Below, in pieces: positions 17,412 through 25,761 of a stretch of 64,000 nt of DNA. The DNA comes from Nitrospira sp. GTDB lineage: Bacteria > Nitrospirota > Nitrospiria > Nitrospirales > Nitrospiraceae. The stretch lies in contig BQWY01000001.1 of NCBI GenBank assembly GCA_036984305.1, positions 4,051,501 to 4,115,500 of the forward strand, given 5' to 3'. A model generated the notes under the pieces. The model saw only the letters and a list, made by a program, of their open reading frames with translations. It was not told where the DNA came from and did no database searches. A program made the translations under genes and the position numbers. Each line of letters opens with the position of its first letter. Within the stretch, counting starts at the first letter, position 1.

Positions 17412-18737
17412 TCACGGCGAATCGAGCGTCCAGATCAGCCCGAAAATCAGCATCTGTTGGGCTGGGGTGAGCCCGACGACACCAGGCGCGATCTCATTGC
17501 CTTTGAAGAATCCCCCACCCGCCCCCGTGGACTCGTCGTAGCGATACTCGAGCCGAAGCATCGTATGGGTCCATCGATAGGGCAGCTTGTATTCCACGGT
17601 GGTGGTGATTGCGCGGATAAACTGCTCAAACCCCGTCATAGTGCCGTTTCGATCCCAGTACAGCTCAGGCCGAACCGCCACGGTCCACGGTCCCGTCACA
17701 TGCCAGCGCATCGGAAGCGACGCCCCCATATAGAACGTCCGAGGTTGCCCGGGCGCGTCCGCCGTCCTCTGGGTCCCGATCTGATACTCTGCCGCAAGCG
17801 TCAAGTCCTGCCCCTTCCACTCAAGAATGGTGTCCGAGAAGACGCGCCAGAACTCCAAGGCGGTGTTCGATTGATCAGGTCCGTAGTAGAGCGTCTCCTT
17901 GACTGTCCAAGACGAACCCGGCTTGTACGTCACTTGCGCTCCGTAACTTGGCAGGTTGTTGGCGTTCTGTAGATGAAAGTATTCGTTGATGACAAAGACG
18001 GCCCCGGTCCATTGATCATTGAAAGGGTAGACCGCATTCGCCCCAAACATCAGGTAGGGTGAATAATCTGCGATCCAGGCTCGCGTGTAGTTGGCATTGT
18101 CTTTGGCATAGAGTGATTCGTAGCCGATGAGACTGTTGAAAAGTCCGGCCTGGAGGGTTAGCCCGTTCCCCATCGGCGCCAAGTAAGAGACGTTGGCGCG
18201 CCCAAAATGACGCAAGGCGTCGGAGTCCTGCACCTGGGGCAGATTGACTCCGAACCCGAAGCTCTTCGCATCCTGCCCCCCATGCACGAGCAGTTCGGTG
18301 CCCCAGCGCGATTGTTCGGATGCATCTTTACGGACATAGACGCCCGCCATATTGAGATCGAGTTCATTGACGCGAGGCGTGGTCGCGCGATTTCGGAACT
18401 GATGGTTCTCTGGAAAATTGAAGTCAAGGGAGTAACCCAGATCGACAAATCCGCCGTAATGCCAGAGCGGCGATGTCACAGCATCCGCGACGGTGGTGTT
18501 CCGTAACGACCAGTCTACGACGACAGCCGGCCGGCCTGGCTCGTGCAGGATCGGGCCGATGGGTTCCTCGCCCATGGCGGGAGTCGCGGCCGCCGACATC
18601 GCGAGCAACAGGATTTGCTTGAACCAAGAGCGGGTTTGTCGAGAATGACTCTTGGAGGCGTCCGCGCGCCCGGTTTGGCCACCCATGAGGTCGGCGGCTT
18701 CTCGCCCGCCACCGACACCCCCAGACTGAACGGACAT
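17412..18737 (-). CDS. OmpL-like outer-membrane beta-barrel porin (paralogue 1)
   Basis: A 441-residue outer-membrane beta-barrel of the putative beta-barrel porin-2 (OmpL-like) type. A signal peptide covers about residues 40-56 (FKQILLLAMSAAATPAMG). The mature part is rich in alternating strands and aromatic girdle residues: FVDLGYSLDFNFPENHQFRN, SYLAPMGNGLTLQAGLFNSL, ADYSPYLMFGANAVYPF, VAVRPELYWDRNG. It ends with an aromatic-rich last strand. It would form a general diffusion channel. Several in-frame starts exist; 18737 follows an AGGA site. It is divergent from a close paralogue (19070-20347). Confidence 0.8.
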   Translation of the reverse strand: MSVQSGGVGGGREAADLMGGQTGRADASKSHSRQTRSWFKQILLLAMSAAATPAMGEEPIGPILHEPGRPAVVVDWSLRNTTVADAVTSPLWHYGGFVDLGYSLDFNFPENHQFRNRATTPRVNELDLNMAGVYVRKDASEQSRWGTELLVHGGQDAKSFGFGVNLPQVQDSDALRHFGRANVSYLAPMGNGLTLQAGLFNSLIGYESLYAKDNANYTRAWIADYSPYLMFGANAVYPFNDQWTGAVFVINEYFHLQNANNLPSYGAQVTYKPGSSWTVKETLYYGPDQSNTALEFWRVFSDTILEWKGQDLTLAAEYQIGTQRTADAPGQPRTFYMGASLPMRWHVTGPWTVAVRPELYWDRNGTMTGFEQFIRAITTTVEYKLPYRWTHTMLRLEYRYDESTGAGGGFFKGNEIAPGVVGLTPAQQMLIFGLIWTLDSP

Positions 18738-19069
18738 GATCCTGTGTCGATCGCCGTTTCGAATGGTCGCAATGATCATGATTCACATGAGGGCGACCAG
18801 GCTCAGGAGCAAACCGATTGCGATCATCGTCATGCTATTCCCGCATCACGGACTGCGGCTTCTGCGAGCTGCCGCTTCCCGGCGACCTATCGCCTACGAA
18901 TGTACCAAGGCGTCTATCAGAATGGTATTAAACCGGATACCTCTTGTATAAAAACGGTGTCAAATTGCCGGTGGCGTCTGGGCGCTCATCCTCGTCCGAT
19001 GGTGGAAAATCGTCACGAATGTTCATACAAGATATTTACGGCGTGAGCGGCCCAGGCTGTGTTAGAAGG
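18738..19069. promoter_or_regulatory. intergenic region between divergent porin genes
   Basis: About 330 bases separate the starts of the two paralogous porins. No gene is supported here. It is the only place where the promoters of both genes could lie. A TTGTATAAAA stretch near 18943-18952 could be part of a -10 element for the right-hand gene. I see no convincing operator repeats. Confidence 0.4.
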
Positions 19070-20347
19070 ATGCCCGTGAAGCAAAAACTGTTACAGATTA
19101 ACGACAGATGGGGCATTGGGTTTATCCAGGCGGGCATGGTGTTACCTGTTGTCTGCTGGTTCGTTTTTGGAGGGAGTGTAGCGGCACAGGACAGTCACTC
19201 GGAGAGGTCTTTCAGTTCAGTGCCAAACGAAGCCACTGTGCCAGATAGATGGTATTACGGGGCGTATTTCGATCTCAGTTATCCGCTGAATTTAAATTTT
19301 CCCGAAAATCACCTGTGGCGAAACCGCTCAACCGTGCCTCGGACCAACGAATTGGCCCCCGACATGGCACTCGCTTACGTACAAAAAAAGATTACGGCCC
19401 CATTAAACTCAACCACTTCCGCGACTGATAGGTCTCGATGGGGGGCGGAACTCGCTGTCCAGGCCGGATACGACACCAAGGATTTCGCCTTCCTCCCGGG
19501 AGAGCCGAAAATCTCCGGTGCGGACACGCTCCGTCACATAGGCCTGGCCAATGTTTCCTATTTGGCACCGGTTGGAAGCGGGTTGGCCCTGCAGGCAGGC
19601 CTGTTCAACAGCCTCCTCGGCTACGAATCACTCTATGCCAAAGACAATATCAACTACACGCGCGCCTGGCAGGCCGACTATAGTCCCTACCTCATGTTCG
19701 GCCTGAATGCCCGGTACCATTTGAACGAGCGCGTCGAAGTGGCCGCTTACATAATCAACGGATACGCGCACCTCGCGCGCCCAAACGACGCGCCGAGCTA
19801 TGGCATGCAGGTCGTCTATAAGCCCGGCTGGGGCCTGAATGTCGCCCACACCGTCTATGCGGGGCCAGACCAGTCGGATACTGCTCTGCAATTTTGGCGC
19901 TACTATCTCAACAACATCGTGACCTGGGAGCGCGACGATATTCTGCTGGCATTGTCGTATGACGCGGGGACTGAAAATATTGCCGGCCGGCCCGGGAACC
20001 CACGCGCGTTTGTGATGGCAGGAAACATCACGGCCCGATGGCGGTTTGCTCCTCGGTGGTATGTGGCCGTGAGACCGGAATTGTACTGGGACCGAAACGG
20101 ACGCTGGACGGGAAGCGAACAGTTTGTGAAAGCCATGACCGTGACACTCGACTTCGCCCCATTTGTGTACGATCGACAAAGACTGCTGCGTAATTGGCAC
20201 GCGCGGTTGGAATATCGCTGGGACGACTCGACGGGAGTGGATGGAGGCTTTTACAAGGGAGGTGACATTTCGCCCGGCGTCCCGCAGTTGGCCCCTTCCC
20301 AGCAACTGTTGATCCTGGCTTTACTGTGGACGTTTGATTGGCCGTAG
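19070..20347 (+). CDS. OmpL-like outer-membrane beta-barrel porin (paralogue 2)
   Basis: A 425-residue barrel protein clearly related to the divergent neighbour. Shared blocks include LNFPENHLWRNRSTVPRTNE, SYLAPVGSGLALQAGLFNSL, GYESLYAKDNINYTRAW, ADYSPYLMFGLNARY, GPDQSDTALQFWR, and a late VAVRPELYWDRNG. A signal peptide ends near residue 40 (VVCWFVFGGSVAA). The frame opens earlier (18944); ATG 19070 and GTG 19076 follow an AGAAGG site, the latter with better spacing. The gene is probably regulated from the shared intergenic region. Function: porin, by family. Confidence 0.8.
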   Translation: MPVKQKLLQINDRWGIGFIQAGMVLPVVCWFVFGGSVAAQDSHSERSFSSVPNEATVPDRWYYGAYFDLSYPLNLNFPENHLWRNRSTVPRTNELAPDMALAYVQKKITAPLNSTTSATDRSRWGAELAVQAGYDTKDFAFLPGEPKISGADTLRHIGLANVSYLAPVGSGLALQAGLFNSLLGYESLYAKDNINYTRAWQADYSPYLMFGLNARYHLNERVEVAAYIINGYAHLARPNDAPSYGMQVVYKPGWGLNVAHTVYAGPDQSDTALQFWRYYLNNIVTWERDDILLALSYDAGTENIAGRPGNPRAFVMAGNITARWRFAPRWYVAVRPELYWDRNGRWTGSEQFVKAMTVTLDFAPFVYDRQRLLRNWHARLEYRWDDSTGVDGGFYKGGDISPGVPQLAPSQQLLILALLWTFDWP

Positions 20348-20356
20348 GGCCCGATC

Positions 20357-21130
20357 TTACCCGAGCCGCTTGGACTGTTGAATCAAGAGCCACGCCGCCC
20401 ACACGAGAGCGCCGACCATCAACGCCGTCCCCATCCGGTGCGCGATAGTCGCCACCAGATGGTCATACTGGAGCCAGCCCACCGTTCGCAGTATGTATTC
20501 CCAGTCGTGATAATCCTCGACGTCCTTTCCGGTCACGCCACCGATCAGCACCAAATCGAGCGCCCTCGCATCATCGATGTACGGCGCCAGATCCAGCAGA
20601 CTTTCTCCACACCACCACAGGGAGACAGAGGCCCCAAATGGATTCCGTTGTTGGATAAGAAACGCACCCACGCAGATTAGGGGCATCATAAGCTGGCCGA
20701 GGCTTCCCCCTATCACCTGCAGGAATCGCCCGAGCGGAGTAAAAAAGATGTGCCCGGCTTCGTGAAAGGGCAGATTGATCAGATGCATGAACGATTCGCC
20801 GACGTAGTTCGAGGCAATGGACGCCGACATTAACTTCCAGCCCCAAACAAGGAGAACAACAAAGGCGACTGCCCGGCCGCCAAGCACGACAGGACTCGTG
20901 GACTCGTCGACCGCGAATGCCAGGCGTTTCAAGTCCAACCACAGACCGCCGATCCAGCCGGTTCGGTCCGGCACCTGTAACGCAACTGCATGGACCGTAG
21001 GCGCACTCGGACGGGGCAGGGGCTTGTACTTGGCAAAGATGATCCCGCATTGTCTGCACTCGTCACTCAACTGATCGCGTTCAGCGCGACAAATAGGGCA
21101 AAACAATGTGGATGCCTGGAGGTCTGACAT
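20357..21130 (-). CDS. zinc-ribbon membrane protein with HEAGH metallopeptidase motif
   Basis: A 257-residue protein. The N-terminal zinc ribbon (CPICRAERDQLSDECRQCG) is followed by a linker and four or more membrane helices. One helix start carries LPFHEAGHIFF, an HExxH-type zinc-peptidase motif typical of M50-like intramembrane proteases. The rest (GWLQYDHLVATIAHRMGTAL, then VGALVWAAWLL) is hydrophobic. Classification as an active peptidase is tentative because the second M50 motif (LDG-type) is not obvious. The start is placed at ATG 21130 ahead of the ribbon. A true M50 gene lies just beyond the next gene on the same strand. Confidence 0.7.
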   Translation of the reverse strand: MSDLQASTLFCPICRAERDQLSDECRQCGIIFAKYKPLPRPSAPTVHAVALQVPDRTGWIGGLWLDLKRLAFAVDESTSPVVLGGRAVAFVVLLVWGWKLMSASIASNYVGESFMHLINLPFHEAGHIFFTPLGRFLQVIGGSLGQLMMPLICVGAFLIQQRNPFGASVSLWWCGESLLDLAPYIDDARALDLVLIGGVTGKDVEDYHDWEYILRTVGWLQYDHLVATIAHRMGTALMVGALVWAAWLLIQQSKRLG

Positions 21131-21363
21131 GGCGTCTCCCATGCATACCACCTCCGGGCCCGATCACAGTAGCGAAACCGCGTTTCGGAGCGTGAGCCAG
21201 CACGACACCGGCACGATCCCGCGTGCCTCATGCATCCGCGCTCACGCTCGTTGGGACCGGTGGGGCGGCTGTGTGAGATTCAACGGCTGTGTGGAGGTGG
21301 ACACTGGTCGACGATTGCCGAGGAGCCAACGGGGGCAGAGATGCAACTCCGCGCTGGCCTGAC

Positions 21364-21813
21364 CTATGGAGCCAGAACGCACCAGAGACGGCGCATGCCG
21401 GACTTCTGATCGGTCACCGATTGGCCAGTGAGAAAACTCTGCTGCCACGCGACGATGTCGTCGGTAGGATGCGGGGTCGAGGTCCAAAAAATTTCCGATC
21501 GGATGCCGACGAACGGATGTCCAGCCGGCAAAGATGGATCATTTTGTTCAAGGTCGACCAGCGTCCTGATTTCGTCAATCGTCGGCGGGCGCCAGCCCTT
21601 TTGACCACCGACTTCCTTCGTGGCGCAACGTTCCAAGGATCGGCTCCATACGTCGTGTTCCCGGTCCGGCTCGCGTTCCCATACGAGGCCCGTCCGAGCG
21701 TCACGGACGGCTTCTCCATTGTGCATAAGCGTAAAGCGGTCCGCAGCGAAGGTCGGCGGGAACACTCCCGTCACCAGCGCTCCCACCACCAGCGCGCGAC
21801 CGAATCGGTTCAT
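21364..21813 (-). CDS. exported DUF1566-domain protein
   Basis: A 149-residue exported protein. The signal peptide is at about residues 1-23 (RALVVGALVTGVFPPTFA). The DUF1566/Lcl C-terminal domain starts with DARTGLVWERE, has the hallmark GWRPPTIDEIRTLVD, then SEIFWTSTPHPTDDIVAWQQ, and ends with RRLWCVLAP. Such domains are surface or fimbrial adhesin-like and not enzymatic as far as known. The frame runs further upstream, into the protease gene, but ATG 21813 gives a proper signal peptide. It lies 20 bases after the M50 protease gene. Confidence 0.8.
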   Translation of the reverse strand: MNRFGRALVVGALVTGVFPPTFAADRFTLMHNGEAVRDARTGLVWEREPDREHDVWSRSLERCATKEVGGQKGWRPPTIDEIRTLVDLEQNDPSLPAGHPFVGIRSEIFWTSTPHPTDDIVAWQQSFLTGQSVTDQKSGMRRLWCVLAP

Positions 21814-21833
21814 ATCGAATCGTCCTCCAGGAG

Positions 21834-22817
21834 CTAGCCGATTGAGAAGGGAATGGGTGCAAAGGATAGGACGAAGATCGCAAGGGCGGCCCACCCGATC
21901 CAGACACGTGTGCGGCCGAGTTCCTGGTGCGGATCGATGATGGGCGGATGGGACACGCCAAGCAGGCTGGCCATCCCGACCCACAAGAACCACCCCGGCC
22001 AGCCGATAAAGCCCAAGACCAACAGAATCGGGACGGCGATCAGCGCGATGCCCCGCTGTCGCCGGCCCCACAGCGCATACGCGACGTGCCCGCCATCGAG
22101 CTGTCCGATGGGAAGCAGGTTCAGCGATGTGACGAAGAGTCCGAACCAGGCGGCAAACGCGATTGGGTGAAGCAGGACGTCGGCTCGTTCCGGTATTGGA
22201 CCGATCACCAGCCATGACATGAATTGGAGCAGCAGCGGTTCGCCCAATTGCAGACCGTAGCTGCTCCCGCGTGAAGTCACCGTGGAGAGCGCAAGGCCGA
22301 CTGCCATGGCTACGACCGCCACGACGAACCCGGCAATGGGGCCAGCCACTCCGATATCGAACAACGCCTTACGATTTAATATGGGGCGCATGCGGATGAT
22401 TGCGCCAAACGTCCCAATGAAATGGGGTGGTCCAGGGATAAAGAGCGGGAAAGTGGCCGGCACCTTATGTATCCGTGAGAGTAGGAAATGACCAAACTCG
22501 TGGGTCACGAGGATCAGCAGCAGGGTCGCCGCGAACGGAATCCCCCGCAGTAGGGCCCACAGATCTTGGGCCAAGAAATCCAACGGCCCCAGTCTTGGAT
22601 TCGTACTGGTTTGATAGGCTCCCGCCCATAAGGTTGTAAAGACAGTCAGGGCAAAGAGACAGAGCGGGAGGAGCACCCCTGGTCGCGGCGGATCGTCGTC
22701 AAGTATCTCCGATGTCGTATCCGTTTCAGGGAGCGACGGAAGGCGGGCTGCGGTATCAGACCAAGCCACCTCGTCCGGTGTTCCATGTCTGGGATCGATC
22801 GGGCTCCACGATGCCAT
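21834..22817 (-). CDS. M50 site-2 protease family protein
   Basis: A 327-residue multi-pass intramembrane zinc protease. The first motif, THEFGHFL, holds the HExxH site at residues 106-110. The second, LPIGQLDGGHVAYALWG, holds the third metal ligand (Asp). Between them lies PLFIPGPPHFIGTFGAIIRM, typical of the group, with flanking transmembrane helices. It would cleave membrane proteins within or near the bilayer, by family. It is the first of a minus-strand pair with the DUF1566 gene. Substrates are unknown. Confidence 0.92.
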   Translation of the reverse strand: MASWSPIDPRHGTPDEVAWSDTAARLPSLPETDTTSEILDDDPPRPGVLLPLCLFALTVFTTLWAGAYQTSTNPRLGPLDFLAQDLWALLRGIPFAATLLLILVTHEFGHFLLSRIHKVPATFPLFIPGPPHFIGTFGAIIRMRPILNRKALFDIGVAGPIAGFVVAVVAMAVGLALSTVTSRGSSYGLQLGEPLLLQFMSWLVIGPIPERADVLLHPIAFAAWFGLFVTSLNLLPIGQLDGGHVAYALWGRRQRGIALIAVPILLVLGFIGWPGWFLWVGMASLLGVSHPPIIDPHQELGRTRVWIGWAALAIFVLSFAPIPFSIG

Positions 22818-22826
22818 CGGGAATAC

Positions 22827-23663
22827 TCACGTTGCCCCGAAGGGATTATATATGCGCTCCTCCCGTACGCTTGTGCTGGGTCCATGCCCGGGGAAGAGCA
22901 CCGTCTCCTCAGGTAACGTTAACACGCGCTTTCGAACCGATTCCAGATGAGTTCCATAGAGCGTCGTCGGATTGGATCCGCCGATCGAGCCGGCAAACAC
23001 GGTGTCTCCGACGAAACAGACGGGACCTTCGTGCTGCATGATCCGATAGCAGATGCCCCCCGGCGTGTGGCCGGGAGTCGTGATACATTCGACGGACAAG
23101 CGCCCGACAGAAAGACGCTGGCCATCTCGAGGAACGGTCAGGACATCTTCCGGTGGATGCCACTTCATCAAAGGAACGTCGCCCGTCCCCAGGTAGACCG
23201 GCACGTGCGCCGCGGCCAATAAGCGATCCAGGCCGCCGGAATGATCGTCGTGACCATGGGTCAGGCAAATGCCGACCAATCTCACCTTGAGGCGATCGAG
23301 CAAGGCCAACATCGCCTCCGCATTGTACCCCGTGTCGACCAGTACGGCCTCACCCTGGTCGTGCACCACGTAGCCCTTGACCTCGTACCCACCGATATCG
23401 CCGCGCACGGTTTCGATGCCGGATATCACCGGGGTCGGCGCAGGCATCCAGTGTTCGAGGGCAATCGCGACAAGCGGCTCGCCCTTGAGGTGCAACGCCT
23501 GACTCACCGACGCGAGGGTCGTACGGTTCGGGTTCGTCCCGCGCTCGATGGCGCTCAGTTCGGACTCAGGAACTCCGCTCTTGGCCGCAAGCTGCTCGAG
23601 GCTCATGCCTTGCCCGCGACGGGATTTTTTCAGAATGTCCGACAGTTCATCTTCAAGTGGCAT
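22827..23663 (-). CDS. XRE helix-turn-helix fused to metallo-beta-lactamase fold
   Basis: A 278-residue fusion. Residues about 5-62 form a Cro/XRE helix-turn-helix (ILKKSRRGQGMSLEQLAAKS, then SELSAIERGTNPNRTTLASV). From about 80 a glyoxalase-II-like metallo-beta-lactamase domain follows: VLVDTGYNAEA, THGHDDHSGG (HxHxDH at 136-141), TTPGHTPGG, FVGDTVFAGSIG and LFPGHGPST. All metal ligands appear intact, so the domain should hydrolyse a thioester or related bond. The fusion suggests a DNA-binding or auto-regulatory role, or reuse of the XRE fold for dimer formation. It lies 9 bases upstream of the M50 gene. Confidence 0.9.
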   Translation of the reverse strand: MPLEDELSDILKKSRRGQGMSLEQLAAKSGVPESELSAIERGTNPNRTTLASVSQALHLKGEPLVAIALEHWMPAPTPVISGIETVRGDIGGYEVKGYVVHDQGEAVLVDTGYNAEAMLALLDRLKVRLVGICLTHGHDDHSGGLDRLLAAAHVPVYLGTGDVPLMKWHPPEDVLTVPRDGQRLSVGRLSVECITTPGHTPGGICYRIMQHEGPVCFVGDTVFAGSIGGSNPTTLYGTHLESVRKRVLTLPEETVLFPGHGPSTSVREERIYNPFGAT

Positions 23664-23688
23664 AGACCCTCATCGAAGCTCTTGTCGC

Positions 23689-24201
23689 TCATGGCTCGGC
23701 CGGTCGGCCCGATGCATTCCCGGTGTGCCATGCGGCAATCATGGCCGGATCGAGATCCACCAGGGCGACTCGCTGAAGTGCGCACCCCGCGAACGACTTG
23801 ATCGCTTGAATCATCTGGTGAGCTGCATCGTGGACATCGACACCGCCGACACCTGTGCCCAGGCCTGGAAGTGCAATCGATACAAACCCCCGCTCATCGG
23901 CCAGCGCCAGGGCCGCTCGTGTTGCCTTTCCTACATTCTCGGCGGGTATGCGCATGCCCGGCTCCGGCATCGTCGGCGCATGGATGATACCCTTGAACTT
24001 CGTGTGGCCGCCGGACGTGAGCACGGCCTGTCCAACTGGAATCGGTGCCTGCCGCATCGCCTCTTCCTCAACAGCTGCACCGGCCGCACGTTTGATCACT
24101 CCGGCGACCCCGCCGCCCATGATCCCATGACTATTCGCCGCGTTCACAATCACGTCGGCTGACGCCTGGAGAATGCTACCCTCGATCACTTCGACCTGCA
24201 T
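23689..24201 (-). CDS. macro-domain protein
   Basis: A 170-residue macro-domain (ADP-ribose-binding) protein. It shows the conserved ADP-ribose loops VIVNAANSHGIMGGGVAGVI near the N terminus and ALPGLGTGVGGVDVHDAA in the middle. By family it removes the acetyl group from O-acetyl-ADP-ribose or an ADP-ribose from proteins. The start at 24201 (MQVEVIEG) is preferred over 24216. It lies 63 bases after the M16 operon on the same strand, and the XRE fusion gene follows 25 bases later. Confidence 0.92.
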   Translation of the reverse strand: MQVEVIEGSILQASADVIVNAANSHGIMGGGVAGVIKRAAGAAVEEEAMRQAPIPVGQAVLTSGGHTKFKGIIHAPTMPEPGMRIPAENVGKATRAALALADERGFVSIALPGLGTGVGGVDVHDAAHQMIQAIKSFAGCALQRVALVDLDPAMIAAWHTGNASGRPAEP

Positions 24202-24264
24202 AGAATGACTCCGCAAGACACCTGGTCACCGAGCGAAACGAGTTATGCGTCTGGTTGCCTTGCT

Positions 24265-25761
24265 TCAACCTTCCGGCGGCAATTTGATCTCCTGTACGTC
24301 ACCGAAGCTTGCCAGCGCCTTGGCCAGCCCGTTCGGGGATCCCACCGCCAACACGCACAATCGCTCTGGATGCAGATGCTCACGGGCAACCCTCAACAGG
24401 TCGTCCTTCGACAGGCGAACGACCTTGTCGCGCAGTTGTTGCAGCCAGTTCCTTGGGAGTCCGTCATACTCCAGATCGATCATCCGGCCGACAATACTCG
24501 ATGAATGCGCAAACGAAAACACGAACGCGTTGACAAAAGAGTCCTTGGCCTCGGCGAGTTCAGCGTCGGTGACCGGCTCGGAACGCACCTGCTCGACATT
24601 GGCGAGGAATCGGCCGACCACCTCCTCTGCCGAGGCCAACTTGGTTTCGGCCCGCATCGACCAGAGTCCTCGCTCACGGACGTTGGCTTGCAACCGGCTT
24701 CCCACCGAGTACGCCAGCCCGCGATTGGTCCGGACGTCCTTAAACAGACGGCTCCGAAAGCCACCTCCCCCGAGAATGTCGTTCAGGATGGCCAGGGCCG
24801 GATAGTCGGGATCGGTCTCCTTGATCGTCAGTTCTCCCACCCGCAGGTGTGCCTGGGACGTTTCCTTGCCGACGAAGCGTACCGCCAGCTTGGCATTGCC
24901 CGCGTCGTCTGCCGGCACAGGCGGGGCCACGAATGTCGACACCTCCCCTCGTTGCCAGTCGCCGAAGGTGTCGCGGATTAACTGGATCAACGCCTTTTTG
25001 TCGAAATCCCCGCTCACGCCCATGATGATGCCGTTCGGGTGGATATGCGTACGATGGAACGCGACGACGTCGTCGCGCGTGATACGCTTGACCGTCTCCA
25101 CGGTCGACTCGCGCGCATACGGATGATCGGGACCGTAAATCAGCTTCGTGAATTCACGCGAAGCGATCGCACCCGGATGGTCTTGCCGGCGCCGGATTGC
25201 TTCCAACGCCTGTAAACGCAGCAATTCGAGTCGGTCGGTTTCAAACGCCGGGCTGCGCAAGAGGTCGGCGAAAATTCGGATCCCTGTTGAAAGGTCCTTT
25301 TTCAGAACATCCAAACTGGCGGTTCCCGATTCATCGCCGATTCCAAACGAGACCGATGCCGCAATGTGTTCCAGCGCTTCATCGATGTCCTTCGCCGGCA
25401 TCATGGCCGACCCACCGTCTCGCATGAGCTGGCCCGTCACTTCGGCTAACCCTGTCTTGTCGAGCGGGTCCAGCCATGCTCCCACCCGCATCATGGCCCC
25501 CAGGTGCACCAACGGTAGTTCGTGATCTTCGAGCAGATACACGACGAGACCGTTGTCCAATTCGAGGCGTTCGGCATCGGGCGGTGCAAAGGTCACGGGA
25601 CTGAATGTCATGGACCGCGGGTCTGGCAAGCTCGCCGTGGCTGACCAGACAGGACCGGCCGCTATCCACCCAACGAGACACAAGACGCACGTCAGCCAGA
25701 CGCACTGTGCGGCAGACGGTGCCAATCCAGCCCTCTCGTACTCCCACCGCCGTCGCTTCAT
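24265..25761 (-). CDS. M16 peptidase-like protein lacking HxxEH (non-catalytic partner)
   Basis: A 498-residue exported M16 (pitrilysin/processing peptidase) homologue. An N-terminal hydrophobic signal is at about 20-38 (CVWLTCVLCLVGWIAAG). The N-terminal M16 domain begins near 60 (LELDNGLVVYLLEDHELPLV), but where active family members carry HxxEH it reads TGQLMRDGGSAMM, so it lacks the zinc site. The C-terminal M16 domain is well preserved (LGGGGFRSRLFKDVRTNRGL). This is the usual make-up of an inactive subunit that pairs with the active enzyme encoded immediately upstream. The genes overlap by ATGA. Confidence 0.9.
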   Translation of the reverse strand: MKRRRWEYERAGLAPSAAQCVWLTCVLCLVGWIAAGPVWSATASLPDPRSMTFSPVTFAPPDAERLELDNGLVVYLLEDHELPLVHLGAMMRVGAWLDPLDKTGLAEVTGQLMRDGGSAMMPAKDIDEALEHIAASVSFGIGDESGTASLDVLKKDLSTGIRIFADLLRSPAFETDRLELLRLQALEAIRRRQDHPGAIASREFTKLIYGPDHPYARESTVETVKRITRDDVVAFHRTHIHPNGIIMGVSGDFDKKALIQLIRDTFGDWQRGEVSTFVAPPVPADDAGNAKLAVRFVGKETSQAHLRVGELTIKETDPDYPALAILNDILGGGGFRSRLFKDVRTNRGLAYSVGSRLQANVRERGLWSMRAETKLASAEEVVGRFLANVEQVRSEPVTDAELAEAKDSFVNAFVFSFAHSSSIVGRMIDLEYDGLPRNWLQQLRDKVVRLSKDDLLRVAREHLHPERLCVLAVGSPNGLAKALASFGDVQEIKLPPEG

